Below are positions 1-6,017 of a stretch of 13,309 nt of DNA, piece after piece. The stretch is taken from contig CALMLJ010000450.1 of NCBI GenBank assembly GCA_937868025.1, positions 1 to 13,309 on the forward strand, read 5' to 3'. The stretch comes from an uncultured Acidimicrobiaceae bacterium (GTDB taxonomy: Bacteria; Actinomycetota; Acidimicrobiia; Acidimicrobiales; Microtrichaceae). Numbering within the stretch: the stretch's first letter is position 1; every line of letters begins with the position of its first letter. The notes beneath the pieces are model-generated. The model was given only the letters and a program-made list of their open reading frames with translations, did not search any database and was not told the origin of the DNA. The position numbers and the translations under genes are program-made.

Positions 1-324
1 CTACTTCTTCGACCGGGCTCCGGCCGTGAGACCGGAGAGCATCGCGTGCACCTCGGCCAACTGCTGCTTCATCGCCGGGACCTCGTCGAGGAGTTCGAGC
101 TTCGTTCCGAGATCACCGAGCAGGCCCTTCACGTCGGTGAGCACCGCCGTCGCCTCGGTGAGCGTGGCGGTCGCCTGACCGAGGGTCACGTCGACGTCAG
201 TGAGCGTCGTGCTGACCGTGGTGAGCGTCGTGTCGACCTCGACGAGGATCGGCTTCACGTCGGCGATGAGATCGTCGACCTTCTTGAACACGTCGGTGGG
301 CAGGCCCGGGATGAGTCGCGACAT
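1..324 (-). CDS. Small heptad-repeat (coiled-coil) protein, function unknown
   Basis: The gene is complete (ATG at 322-324, TAG at 1-3) and encodes 107 residues. Residues 31-79 are seven back-to-back heptads, each with Leu at the fourth position and Val, Ala or Leu at the seventh (for example DTTLTTV, STTLTDV, TATLTEA). That 3-4 spacing of hydrophobics is the signature of an amphipathic, self-associating helix. The repeats are Thr-rich and weakly charged, unlike salt-bridged coiled coils. The N-terminus (residues 1-30) and C-terminus (ending Arg-Ser-Lys-Lys) are polar, with no signal peptide or membrane segment, so a cytoplasmic protein is likely. I do not recognise a named family; a phasin-like or surface-coating amphipathic protein is one possibility. 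It is divergent from the hydrolase gene. The start is supported by a TAGCCT hexamer 6 bases upstream. Confidence 0.75.
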   Translation of the reverse strand: MSRLIPGLPTDVFKKVDDLIADVKPILVEVDTTLTTVSTTLTDVDVTLGQATATLTEATAVLTDVKGLLGDLGTKLELLDEVPAMKQQLAEVHAMLSGLTAGARSKK

Positions 325-330
325 GTGCCG

Positions 331-336
331 AGGCTA
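331..336 (-). promoter_or_regulatory. Leaderless-type -10 element for the heptad-repeat gene
   Basis: Read on the minus strand, TAGCCT is followed by 6 bases and then the ATG, so transcription would begin at or next to the start codon. A CTGACC that could act as -35 lies 18 bases upstream and overlaps the palindrome at 347-359. No Shine-Dalgarno sequence is visible. Confidence 0.55.
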
Positions 337-346
337 GCGGCGCTGT

Positions 347-359
347 TGACCTCAGGTCA
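347..359. promoter_or_regulatory. Perfect 13-bp palindrome between divergent genes (possible operator)
   Basis: TGACCT-C-AGGTCA is a perfect inverted repeat with a single central base. It lies in the 96-bp divergent gap and overlaps the potential -35 of the minus-strand gene. Its size and symmetry fit a dimeric repressor site. No regulator gene adjoins it, so the operator role is inference. Confidence 0.35.
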
Positions 360-408
360 GGAGAACGGGGTCGGTCCGGCGTTCACGCCGCGCCCCGCTC
401 GGCACGGA

Positions 409-414
409 TACGGT
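409..414 (+). promoter_or_regulatory. Leaderless-type -10 element for the dienelactone-hydrolase-like gene
   Basis: TACGGT followed by 6 bases and then ATG at 421. This geometry decides the start against open reading frame continuing upstream to position 46. No good -35 is seen. Confidence 0.5.
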
Positions 415-420
415 CTGGCG

Positions 421-1245
421 ATGGCCGACGACGATCTCCGTGACTTCGAGCGCGACTTCTTCACCCACGACGACGTCAGTCGCACGATCTATCGCAAGGG
501 CACGGGCCCGGCGGTGATCGTGATGGCGGAGATCCCCGGTATCACGCCCCACGTCGCGGACTTCGCCCGCAAGGTCGCCGACATCGGGTGCACCGCTGTG
601 CTGCCCCACCTGTTCGGCACCCCCGGTCGCGACATCGACCCGGCCACCACCAGCCGCCTGTCGACCACGCTCTACGGGTTGTCGTCGATCGTCCCTGCGT
701 GCATCAGCAAGGAGTTCACGGTGTTCGCGACCGGAGCGTCGTCGCCCGTGGTCACGTGGTTGCGGGCCCTCGCGAAGCACGAGCACGAACGGTGTGGCGG
801 GCCGGGCGTCGGTGCGGTGGGCATGTGCTTCACCGGCGGGTTCGCGCTGGCGATGGCGGCGGACGACCGCATGCTCGCACCGGTGCTCTCCCAGCCCTCG
901 CTGCCGGTCCCGATCGGTCGCAAGCGGGCCCACAACATCGACATCAGCCCCGACGATCTGCGCATCGTCAAGGACCGCTGTGCCAAGGACGGGCTCGAGG
1001 TGCTCGGCCTGCGCTTCAAGAGCGACAAACTCGTCGGCGGCGAGCGGTTCGCGTTCCTGAAGGAACAACTCGGCGACGCGTTCGTCGCAGTCGAACTCGA
1101 GGACGCCGATGCGAACCCGGCGGCGGCGATGCCCCCGCACTCGGTGCTCACCGAGCACCTCATCGACGAGCCGGGGCAACCCACCCGGGCCGCGCTGGAC
1201 CAGGTGCTCGAACTGTTCCGTTCGCGACTCCTGACCGGCGCGTGA
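421..1245 (+). CDS. Dienelactone hydrolase family alpha/beta hydrolase
   Basis: The 274-residue product has the compact alpha/beta-hydrolase form of the dienelactone hydrolase family (carboxymethylenebutenolidase-like; hydrolysis of lactone or ester bonds via a Cys nucleophile, Asp and His). The nucleophile elbow is G-M-C-F-T-G-G, with Cys136 as candidate nucleophile; the classical family motif is GxCxGG, so this has one extra residue. PHSVLTEHL near the C-terminus supplies the catalytic His (His240 more likely than His246). The acidic member is not certain from reading. There is no signal peptide, so it is cytoplasmic. The frame stays open far upstream, but 46-420 runs antisense to the heptad gene and the family fold begins at about residue 20 of this shorter form. 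The stop overlaps the next gene's ATG (TGATG), so the two are probably co-transcribed. The true substrate is unknown; a chlorocatechol role should not be assumed. Confidence 0.85.
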   Translation: MADDDLRDFERDFFTHDDVSRTIYRKGTGPAVIVMAEIPGITPHVADFARKVADIGCTAVLPHLFGTPGRDIDPATTSRLSTTLYGLSSIVPACISKEFTVFATGASSPVVTWLRALAKHEHERCGGPGVGAVGMCFTGGFALAMAADDRMLAPVLSQPSLPVPIGRKRAHNIDISPDDLRIVKDRCAKDGLEVLGLRFKSDKLVGGERFAFLKEQLGDAFVAVELEDADANPAAAMPPHSVLTEHLIDEPGQPTRAALDQVLELFRSRLLTGA

Positions 1246-2267
1246 TGCGGCACCGCAGGGCGAGCCGGCTCGTCCTCGTCGCGTGGCTCGCGACCGCCGT
1301 GCTCCTGGGCTCGGCCTGTTCGTCGGACGACGATGCCACCCCGAACGCGACGGCCACCACGACGAGCGAGCCGGCCGACCCGGCCGGACCGTCGACGACG
1401 GCAGGCCCCGGCGCCGCGTCGATCGCCGAGGTCGACTTCCGGAACTTCACCTACGAGTACCCGGGCGTGGGGCCCGACGACGAGCTGTCGGAGGTGACGG
1501 TCGTCGACGGCGAGTTCAGCGAGGGTGACCAGCCGGGCGACTCCTTCTACTTCGAGGTCGTGGACGTTGACCTCGCCGACCTCGACGGCGACGGCGTCGA
1601 CGAAGCGGCCATCACGAACTACTACAGCACCGGCGGATCCGGTCAGTTCACCGACGTGCTGATCTACCGCTGGACCGGCACGACCGCCGAGTACGTCACC
1701 GACGCCGGCGTGGGTGACCGCGGCGACGGTGGCGTCGACGATGTGAGCGTTGCCCCCGCCGGTGGAGTCGAGGGCGACGTGCTCGTCGTGCGGCGCAACG
1801 CGGACGCCGAAGGGGCGTGCTGTCCCACGGCGCTCGAGGAGCGCACCCTGCGGCTCCGCGATGACGAGCTCGTCGAGATCGGCGAGCCCGAGAAGTGGGG
1901 CATCGTCCGGGTGGGCGTCGACGCCGACGGCAACCCAACCGACGCTCCGACCGAGGTGAAGTTCCTCGCCGGCACGAGTCGGGCGGACCTGACCGGCGAT
2001 GCCACCACACCGGTCGCAGCGGAGTTCGATGCGACGGCGGGCCAGACCCTCGATCTCGCGCTCGACGCGGCGGCGCTCTCGGAGAACCCACTCGTGGTCG
2101 TCATCAGTGGCCCCGACGGCGAGGCCGGCCGGATCGGCACCGGTGCTGACCCGTCGATCTCGTTGTCGTTGCCCACGTCGGGTACCTACCGCCTGCAGTT
2201 CGACCCGGTGCCGCCGGTCGCCGAGGACCTCGGCGTGTACTTCGACGCCGACCTGCGGATTCTCTGA
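1245..2267 (+). CDS. Putative surface lipoprotein with DxDGDG motif (paralog A)
   Basis: The 340-residue product begins with a basic N-terminus, a hydrophobic stretch (about residues 9-22) and Gly-Ser-Ala-Cys25, a slightly atypical lipobox, so it is probably lipidated and exported. A Thr/Pro/Asp-rich linker (26-58) follows. The globular part contains VDFRNFTY (63-70), a DLDGDG motif at 112-117 followed by V-DEAAI (calcium-binding or FG-GAP-like loop), a Cys192-Cys193 pair, and a C-terminal beta-rich part with GTYRLQF that resembles bacterial pre-peptidase C-terminal (PPC) domains. The start ATG shares one base with the hydrolase stop (TGATG), pointing to translational coupling. The next gene is a diverged copy with the same order of motifs. 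I do not recognise the family; no catalytic site is evident, so ligand or ion binding at the cell surface is only a guess. Confidence 0.8.
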   Translation: MRHRRASRLVLVAWLATAVLLGSACSSDDDATPNATATTTSEPADPAGPSTTAGPGAASIAEVDFRNFTYEYPGVGPDDELSEVTVVDGEFSEGDQPGDSFYFEVVDVDLADLDGDGVDEAAITNYYSTGGSGQFTDVLIYRWTGTTAEYVTDAGVGDRGDGGVDDVSVAPAGGVEGDVLVVRRNADAEGACCPTALEERTLRLRDDELVEIGEPEKWGIVRVGVDADGNPTDAPTEVKFLAGTSRADLTGDATTPVAAEFDATAGQTLDLALDAAALSENPLVVVISGPDGEAGRIGTGADPSISLSLPTSGTYRLQFDPVPPVAEDLGVYFDADLRIL

Positions 2268-2284
2268 CGTTCGTTCACCGGAAG

Positions 2285-2290
2285 TACCCT
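2285..2290 (+). promoter_or_regulatory. Leaderless-type -10 element for lipoprotein paralog B
   Basis: TACCCT followed by 6 bases and ATG at 2297, inside the 29-base gap after paralog A. It would let paralog B be transcribed separately from the hydrolase-lipoprotein A unit. Confidence 0.5.
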
Positions 2291-2296
2291 CGGCGG

Positions 2297-3340
2297 ATGC
2301 CTTGGGGTTCGCGTCGCCGTCGTGCGATCGCGGTCGCGGGGCTCGCGGTCGTCGGAGTCGTCGCAGGTTGCGGCGACGACTCGGCCAACTCCGACGACGC
2401 TGACCCGACCGGGGAGTCGACGTCGACGACCGTCGGTGCGCCGTCGACCACGATCGACGGTGGCCGCCTCGCCACCGTCGATTTCCGCAACTTCACCTAC
2501 GATTTCAACGGCGCTCCTCCCGACGGCTCCGACCCCGACGCCGTGGCATCTCCGGTCGCAGTCGTCGGTGGCAGCTTCTCGGATCCGGAGGGCTCCGACG
2601 ACCCGCTCAGCGCCGGTCGACGCTTGTTCCTCGTGACCGACGTCGACTACGTCGATCTCGACGGGGACGGGGAGGACGAGGCGGCCGTCAGTGTGCTGGC
2701 CGGGTACAGCAACTCGCCCGCCCGCGACACCGATGTGCTCGTCTACCGCGCCACCGACGAGGGGCCGGCCTTCGTGACCGACATCGGGTGGAGCGATCGG
2801 GAGGACGGCGCCGTGCACGACGTGGCCGCGTCCACCGGGTCCGACGGTGAACGCCTGGTCGTGCAGTTGGTCGAGCCCATCGACGAGGAGTGCTGCGACC
2901 ACGGGATCGTCGAGCGCTCCTACCGGCTGTCGGGCGACCGGCTGGCGGAGGACGGCGATCCCACCCGCTGGCCGGTGGTCGGGTTGGAGGGCGCGGGGAC
3001 CGAGCCCGTCGCCGTGTCGTTCCTCCCGGGCAGCCAGCGCGCCAGCATCGGCGGGGTGCTGACGAACGAACCCCGGCCCGTCACGTTCGACGCGGTCGAG
3101 GGTCAGGTGCTGTCGGTTCGCGCTCGTGCGGTCGAGGACGGCGACGTCCCCTTCACGGTGACGATCACCGGCCCCGACACGACGGTCAGGTCGGTCGCCG
3201 CCGGCGAGACCGTCGACGCCGGCCTCGAGCTGTCGGTCAGCGGCACCTATGTCATCGCAGTGGTCCCCGACGGGCCCGTCGCCGACGAGTCGCCCGACAC
3301 CGGTCAGCGATTCTGGCTCGACTTCGTGCTCAGCGACTGA
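2297..3340 (+). CDS. Putative surface lipoprotein with DxDGDG motif (paralog B)
   Basis: The 347-residue product has a basic N-terminus, a hydrophobic run and a good lipobox (V-A-G-Cys25), followed by a Ser/Thr/Asp linker. It repeats paralog A in order: VDFRNFTY at 61-68 (identical in both), DLDGDG at 120-125 followed by E-DEAAV, TDVLVYR (A has TDVLIYR), a double Cys at 199-200, a segment starting SFLPGSQRA (A: KFLAGTSRA), and a C-terminal PPC-like beta region with SGTY. Outside these blocks the two have diverged strongly, so the duplication is old. The position of the lipidated Cys (25) is the same in both. The last 11 bases overlap the 3' end of the convergent SnoaL-like gene. Function unknown; probably anchored outside the membrane. 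Confidence 0.82.
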   Translation: MPWGSRRRRAIAVAGLAVVGVVAGCGDDSANSDDADPTGESTSTTVGAPSTTIDGGRLATVDFRNFTYDFNGAPPDGSDPDAVASPVAVVGGSFSDPEGSDDPLSAGRRLFLVTDVDYVDLDGDGEDEAAVSVLAGYSNSPARDTDVLVYRATDEGPAFVTDIGWSDREDGAVHDVAASTGSDGERLVVQLVEPIDEECCDHGIVERSYRLSGDRLAEDGDPTRWPVVGLEGAGTEPVAVSFLPGSQRASIGGVLTNEPRPVTFDAVEGQVLSVRARAVEDGDVPFTVTITGPDTTVRSVAAGETVDAGLELSVSGTYVIAVVPDGPVADESPDTGQRFWLDFVLSD

Positions 3341-3782
3341 CGGGCAGGAGCCCCAGCCCGGCCTGGCAGTGCGGTCCACCCCAGTGCTCGACGATCTTGC
3401 CGTCGCGGAACCGGAGCACGGCCGTGCCGTTGATCTCGACCGGCTCGCCCGACGGCGCCACGTCGAAGAACGCGGTGCCGGTGTGCGTGCCGGTGATCGT
3501 CCAGTTGGAGATGACCAGGTCGTCGGCCTCGATGAGCAGGTTGACGCTGAACTCCATGTCGGGGAACGCCGACCGTGCCTCCTGCCAGTAGAGCTGTTCC
3601 TGCCCGCGCACGTCGGTGCCGACCTGCTCGGGCGAGACCCGTGTCGTCACGTTGGAGTGGAAGTCCTCCGACCAGTATTCGAGCACCGCAGCGGTGTCGC
3701 CGGAGAACATCGCGTCGCTGTACGCCGCGAGGATCTCGAACTTCTCGGACATGCCGGAGGGATCGTCGGTCACGATTCGCAT
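3330..3782 (-). CDS. SnoaL/NTF2-like domain protein
   Basis: This 150-residue protein has the SnoaL-like layout: an N-terminal helix (EILAAYSDAMFSGDTAAVLEYW), then a 'plants-and-animals' style ester-cyclase pattern with G-x-EQLYWQEARSAFPDM and a C-terminal beta sheet with DGKIVEHWG. Such proteins form an alpha+beta cone that binds small hydrophobic ligands; members include polyketide cyclases, ketosteroid isomerases and many uncharacterised proteins, so the reaction cannot be given. The ATG at 3782 is preferred because TAGCGT lies 7 bases upstream; an internal ATG at 3752 would give 140 residues and keeps the whole domain, but it has no Shine-Dalgarno or -10 at the right distance. The gene is convergent with lipoprotein B, the stop codons lying inside each other's coding sequence. 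Confidence 0.8.
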   Translation of the reverse strand: MRIVTDDPSGMSEKFEILAAYSDAMFSGDTAAVLEYWSEDFHSNVTTRVSPEQVGTDVRGQEQLYWQEARSAFPDMEFSVNLLIEADDLVISNWTITGTHTGTAFFDVAPSGEPVEINGTAVLRFRDGKIVEHWGGPHCQAGLGLLPVSR

Positions 3783-3789
3783 ACGGCCG

Positions 3790-3795
3790 ACGCTA
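3790..3795 (-). promoter_or_regulatory. Leaderless-type -10 element for the SnoaL-like gene
   Basis: On the minus strand TAGCGT is followed by 7 bases and ATG at 3782. It lies immediately downstream of the long hairpin, whose loop and left arm would occupy the -35 region; no -35 consensus is visible there. Confidence 0.45.
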
Positions 3796-3797
3796 CC

Positions 3798-3847
3798 GAG
3801 GATGGTGCGCCAGCGCGCCGAAACCGGACCGCTGGCGCACCATCCTC
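3798..3847. terminator. Long perfect hairpin (18-bp arms), probable terminator of the nitrilase-oxidase unit
   Basis: The arms at 3798-3815 and 3830-3847 are perfectly complementary over 18 bp, with a 14-base loop (3816-3829). It begins 34 bases past the flavin-oxidase stop, between two minus-strand genes, where a terminator is expected. There is no U-tract, which is common for actinobacterial terminators. The arms are longer and more perfect than a typical terminator, so a dispersed intergenic repeat or a protein-binding site is an alternative. Confidence 0.6.
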
Positions 3848-3881
3848 CACCCGGTCCGGCGGGGTCCGGAGGACTCGCCGG

Positions 3882-5081
3882 TCAGGGAACGCGGCGCGTG
3901 GCCTCGAAGCGGCGGTGGTCGAGGTCGGGATCGGTCCACGCCCCGTCGACGACGAGCTGTGCGGCGAGCGCGCCGATGGCGTTCGCCGACTTGGCGGCAT
4001 AGCCGTTGCCGCCGGCGGCGAGGACGAGCCCCGGCGCCAGGTGGTCCACGACGGGGAGGCCGCTCGCCGTCTGGGTGATCAGGCACGGCTTGGTCTCCCA
4101 CGACTCGGCGGCGAGGCCCGGCACCAACGTCGTCAACAGGTCGCGCAACGCGTCGAGCTCGTCTCGATGCCGATCGCCGGACATCCACTCGCGGCGGGCC
4201 GCGCCGTCGTGCACGTGGAACATGTCGCGGCGGGTCGCCCCGAGCTTGAGGCGCACCGAGCCGTCGGGATAGTCGGTCGGCGGGACGACGTAGAGGTCGT
4301 CGTAGGTGGGGTCGTCGAGCTCGGCGAGGATCGACGGCATCCCAGCCAGGCGGGCCTGCTCGTCGGGTCCGAGCGTCGCCATCACGATCGTCTCGCCGCG
4401 GACGTCGAACGCCGGACAGTCGGCGAGGCCGCGCAACTCGTCGGAGTGCGCTCCGGTGGCGACGACGACCCGATCGGCCGTCACGACCACACCGGTCGCC
4501 GTCGTGACGGTCCACCCCGACGAGCCGGGTTCGAGTGAGGTCGCCGCCTCACGCACGACGGTGGCACCCCCGGCGGTCGCGACGGCCAGGTTGGCGCGGA
4601 GCATCCGCCGCGGATCGATGTGGCCGGCCGGACCGGGTTCCGCCAGGAGCGTCGAGCCGCTGGGGAAGGACAGGCGGGAGTCGAAGGCGGCCGCGGCGTC
4701 GGGCGCGTAGGTCGAGAGATCGACCGCGAGCTCCTCGGCGACCGCGGTGATCGCAGCGACCTGGTCGGCCGGCACCGCCAACACGACGCCGACGGGTCGG
4801 TGGAACGCGATCCCCGATCGGGCTTCGAGATCGGCGTACCCGGCGATGGATCGGGCCGCGAGCACGCCCCACTCACGCACCCGATCGAGGTGGCGGGTGA
4901 TGCGGCCCGAGTCGTAGTGGCTGGCGAACACACCCGGATGGTTCGACCAGTCGGCGGGCTCGCCGGGACCGACGCCGACGCAGCGCCGGCCGGCGTCGGT
5001 GAGGGCGCGCAACGCCCCTGAACCGATGAGCCCGAGGCCGACCACGGCGACGTCGTAGTGCTGGTCCGGATCACTCGCCAT
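3882..5081 (-). CDS. FAD-dependent amine oxidase, monomeric sarcosine oxidase/N-methyltryptophan oxidase type
   Basis: The 399-residue length matches the monomeric sarcosine oxidase (MSOX) family, which oxidises secondary amines such as N-methyl amino acids with O2, giving H2O2. The N-terminal Rossmann motif G15-L-G17-L-I-G20 binds the ADP of FAD. The family's substrate-binding R-x-x-R-H appears as R60-I-T-R63-H64. Cys333 in E-T-K-P-C-L-I-T aligns by context with the Cys that holds FAD covalently; Lys279 in R-L-K-L-G matches the O2-activating Lys; Lys364 in the C-terminal G-N-G-Y-A-A-K matches the carboxylate-binding Lys. With all these present it is probably an active covalent flavoenzyme. 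It is cytoplasmic. The first 11 bases overlap the end of the nitrilase gene. Substrate is not deducible: sarcosine, N-methyltryptophan and pipecolate enzymes share these residues. Confidence 0.88.
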   Translation of the reverse strand: MASDPDQHYDVAVVGLGLIGSGALRALTDAGRRCVGVGPGEPADWSNHPGVFASHYDSGRITRHLDRVREWGVLAARSIAGYADLEARSGIAFHRPVGVVLAVPADQVAAITAVAEELAVDLSTYAPDAAAAFDSRLSFPSGSTLLAEPGPAGHIDPRRMLRANLAVATAGGATVVREAATSLEPGSSGWTVTTATGVVVTADRVVVATGAHSDELRGLADCPAFDVRGETIVMATLGPDEQARLAGMPSILAELDDPTYDDLYVVPPTDYPDGSVRLKLGATRRDMFHVHDGAARREWMSGDRHRDELDALRDLLTTLVPGLAAESWETKPCLITQTASGLPVVDHLAPGLVLAAGGNGYAAKSANAIGALAAQLVVDGAWTDPDLDHRRFEATRRVP

Positions 5082-5856
5082 CGTCGAAGTCTGCCTTCCC
5101 GCGCAGGGTGGCGCTCACCGAGCCGTCATCGGCCCAGTCGAGATCGACCACGAGGACGGTGGAACCGGGGCTCGCCACCTCCACGGCTCGTTCGCCGCCG
5201 ATGACGACGACGCTGACGGCGTCGGCGAAGTCGCGGTGGCCGTCGACCCCGCCGCGATTGACGACCACGACCGGTCGTCCCGTGCGGGCGCTGATCGACT
5301 CCCACTCGCCGTCGGGGCCGTGATAGCCCGGCGTCCACGCGGCCGTCGACACGAAGAGGTCGACTCCCTGCTCCGCGTGGCGGTCTGCGATGCCGGGTGG
5401 ATGGGCATCGGCGCAGACGAGCAGGCCGACCCGACGACCGTCGACGTCGACGGGGTCCGCGGTCGTGCCAGGCGTCGCCCACGACTCGGCTCCGGGGATC
5501 ACCGCGATCTTGCGGTGCCCACCGACCATCCGGCCGGATCGGTCGATCGCGAACAGCGTGCTGTGCAGCGTTCCCGTCGCAGCGTCACGATCGGGAACGT
5601 TCACGAACGCCGCCACCCCGAGCGTCGCGACGAGTTCCGCGTACCCGACCAACCAGTGGTCGGGTTGCGGTTCGATCCACGCCGTGCCGAGGGCCGAGGT
5701 GAAGTCGTAACCGGTCGACACGAGCTCGCCCGACACGACCCAATCGCAGCCGGCGGCCGCTGCAACGCGGGTCGCCTGCTCGATCAGGCGACGGTTGGCG
5801 GGCAGGTCCCCGCACCGGGGCGCGAGGTGGAGGAGGCCCAGGGTCAGCGTCGACAC
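5071..5856 (-). CDS. Carbon-nitrogen hydrolase (nitrilase superfamily)
   Basis: With the GTG start at 5854-5856 the product has 261 residues, typical of short nitrilase-superfamily amidases. It shows the Glu-Lys-Glu-Cys set: Glu44 in S-G-E-L, Lys116 in G-H-R-K-I, Glu124 in P-G-A-E and Cys148 in L-L-V-C-A-D. The family cleaves non-peptide C-N bonds (amides, carbamoyl groups, nitriles) through a Cys thioester. The sequence begins directly with the first beta strand (TLTLGLLHLAP), as family members do. An in-frame ATG at 5946 would add 30 Arg-rich residues with no family counterpart; GTG is favoured because CAGACT lies 6 bases upstream with TTCACA 18 bases further. It is the first gene of a minus-strand pair with the flavin oxidase. 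The substrate is unknown; most superfamily members of this size are amidases rather than true nitrilases. Confidence 0.87.
   Translation of the reverse strand: MSTLTLGLLHLAPRCGDLPANRRLIEQATRVAAAAGCDWVVSGELVSTGYDFTSALGTAWIEPQPDHWLVGYAELVATLGVAAFVNVPDRDAATGTLHSTLFAIDRSGRMVGGHRKIAVIPGAESWATPGTTADPVDVDGRRVGLLVCADAHPPGIADRHAEQGVDLFVSTAAWTPGYHGPDGEWESISARTGRPVVVVNRGGVDGHRDFADAVSVVVIGGERAVEVASPGSTVLVVDLDWADDGSVSATLRGKADFDDGE
5088..5093 (-). promoter_or_regulatory. Possible internal leaderless promoter for the flavin oxidase gene
   Basis: CAGACT followed by 6 bases and ATG (5081) on the minus strand, inside the last codons of the nitrilase gene. The same hexamer and spacing precede the nitrilase and HAD starts. 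No clear -35 exists, so this may be chance; translation from the overlapping upstream message is the alternative. Confidence 0.35.
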
Positions 5857-5862
5857 GCTCCG

Positions 5863-5892
5863 AGTCTGGTCGGCCCGTGAACGCCGTGTGAA
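5863..5892 (-). promoter_or_regulatory. Promoter of the nitrilase gene (TTCACA-18-CAGACT-6-GTG)
   Basis: On the minus strand TTCACA (5887-5892) is separated by 18 bases from CAGACT (5863-5868), which is 6 bases from the GTG start. The -35 lies within two direct copies of CGTTCAC (5877-5883 and 5888-5894) spaced 11 bp apart, roughly one helical turn, which could be a regulator site. Confidence 0.5.
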
Positions 5893-6005
5893 CGGCGGAT
5901 CACGATCCTTCGATATCCACCGATTCGCGTTGCCACGGTCGAACAATGGGCGGAACGTCCTCGACGTGTCGGCTCGCTGACCCGTCCTCGAGACAACAGA
6001 ACAAC

Positions 6006-6011
6006 CGGAGG
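6006..6011 (+). promoter_or_regulatory. Shine-Dalgarno sequence of the PhoH gene
   Basis: CCGGAGG ahead of ATG 6018 gives a strong ribosome-binding site with about 6 bases spacing. It marks a normal leadered start, unlike most genes here. A weak promoter (TTGCCA at 5930-5935, 17 bases, GAACGT at 5953-5958) lies upstream. Confidence 0.6.
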
Positions 6012-6017
6012 TAGTCC

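Noticed and set aside
46..420. N-terminal extension of the dienelactone-hydrolase-like protein
   Set aside because: Antisense to the heptad gene and outside the family fold; the start at 421 has a -10 element at leaderless distance.
2186..3379. Long open frame antisense to lipoprotein B
   Set aside because: Composition is Arg/Gly/Asp-rich without domain logic and it is the mirror of a gene with a lipobox and conserved blocks; typical of high-GC DNA.
5857..5946. 30-residue extension of the nitrilase from ATG 5946
   Set aside because: Arg-rich, covers the promoter, and the family begins at the first beta strand right after GTG 5856.
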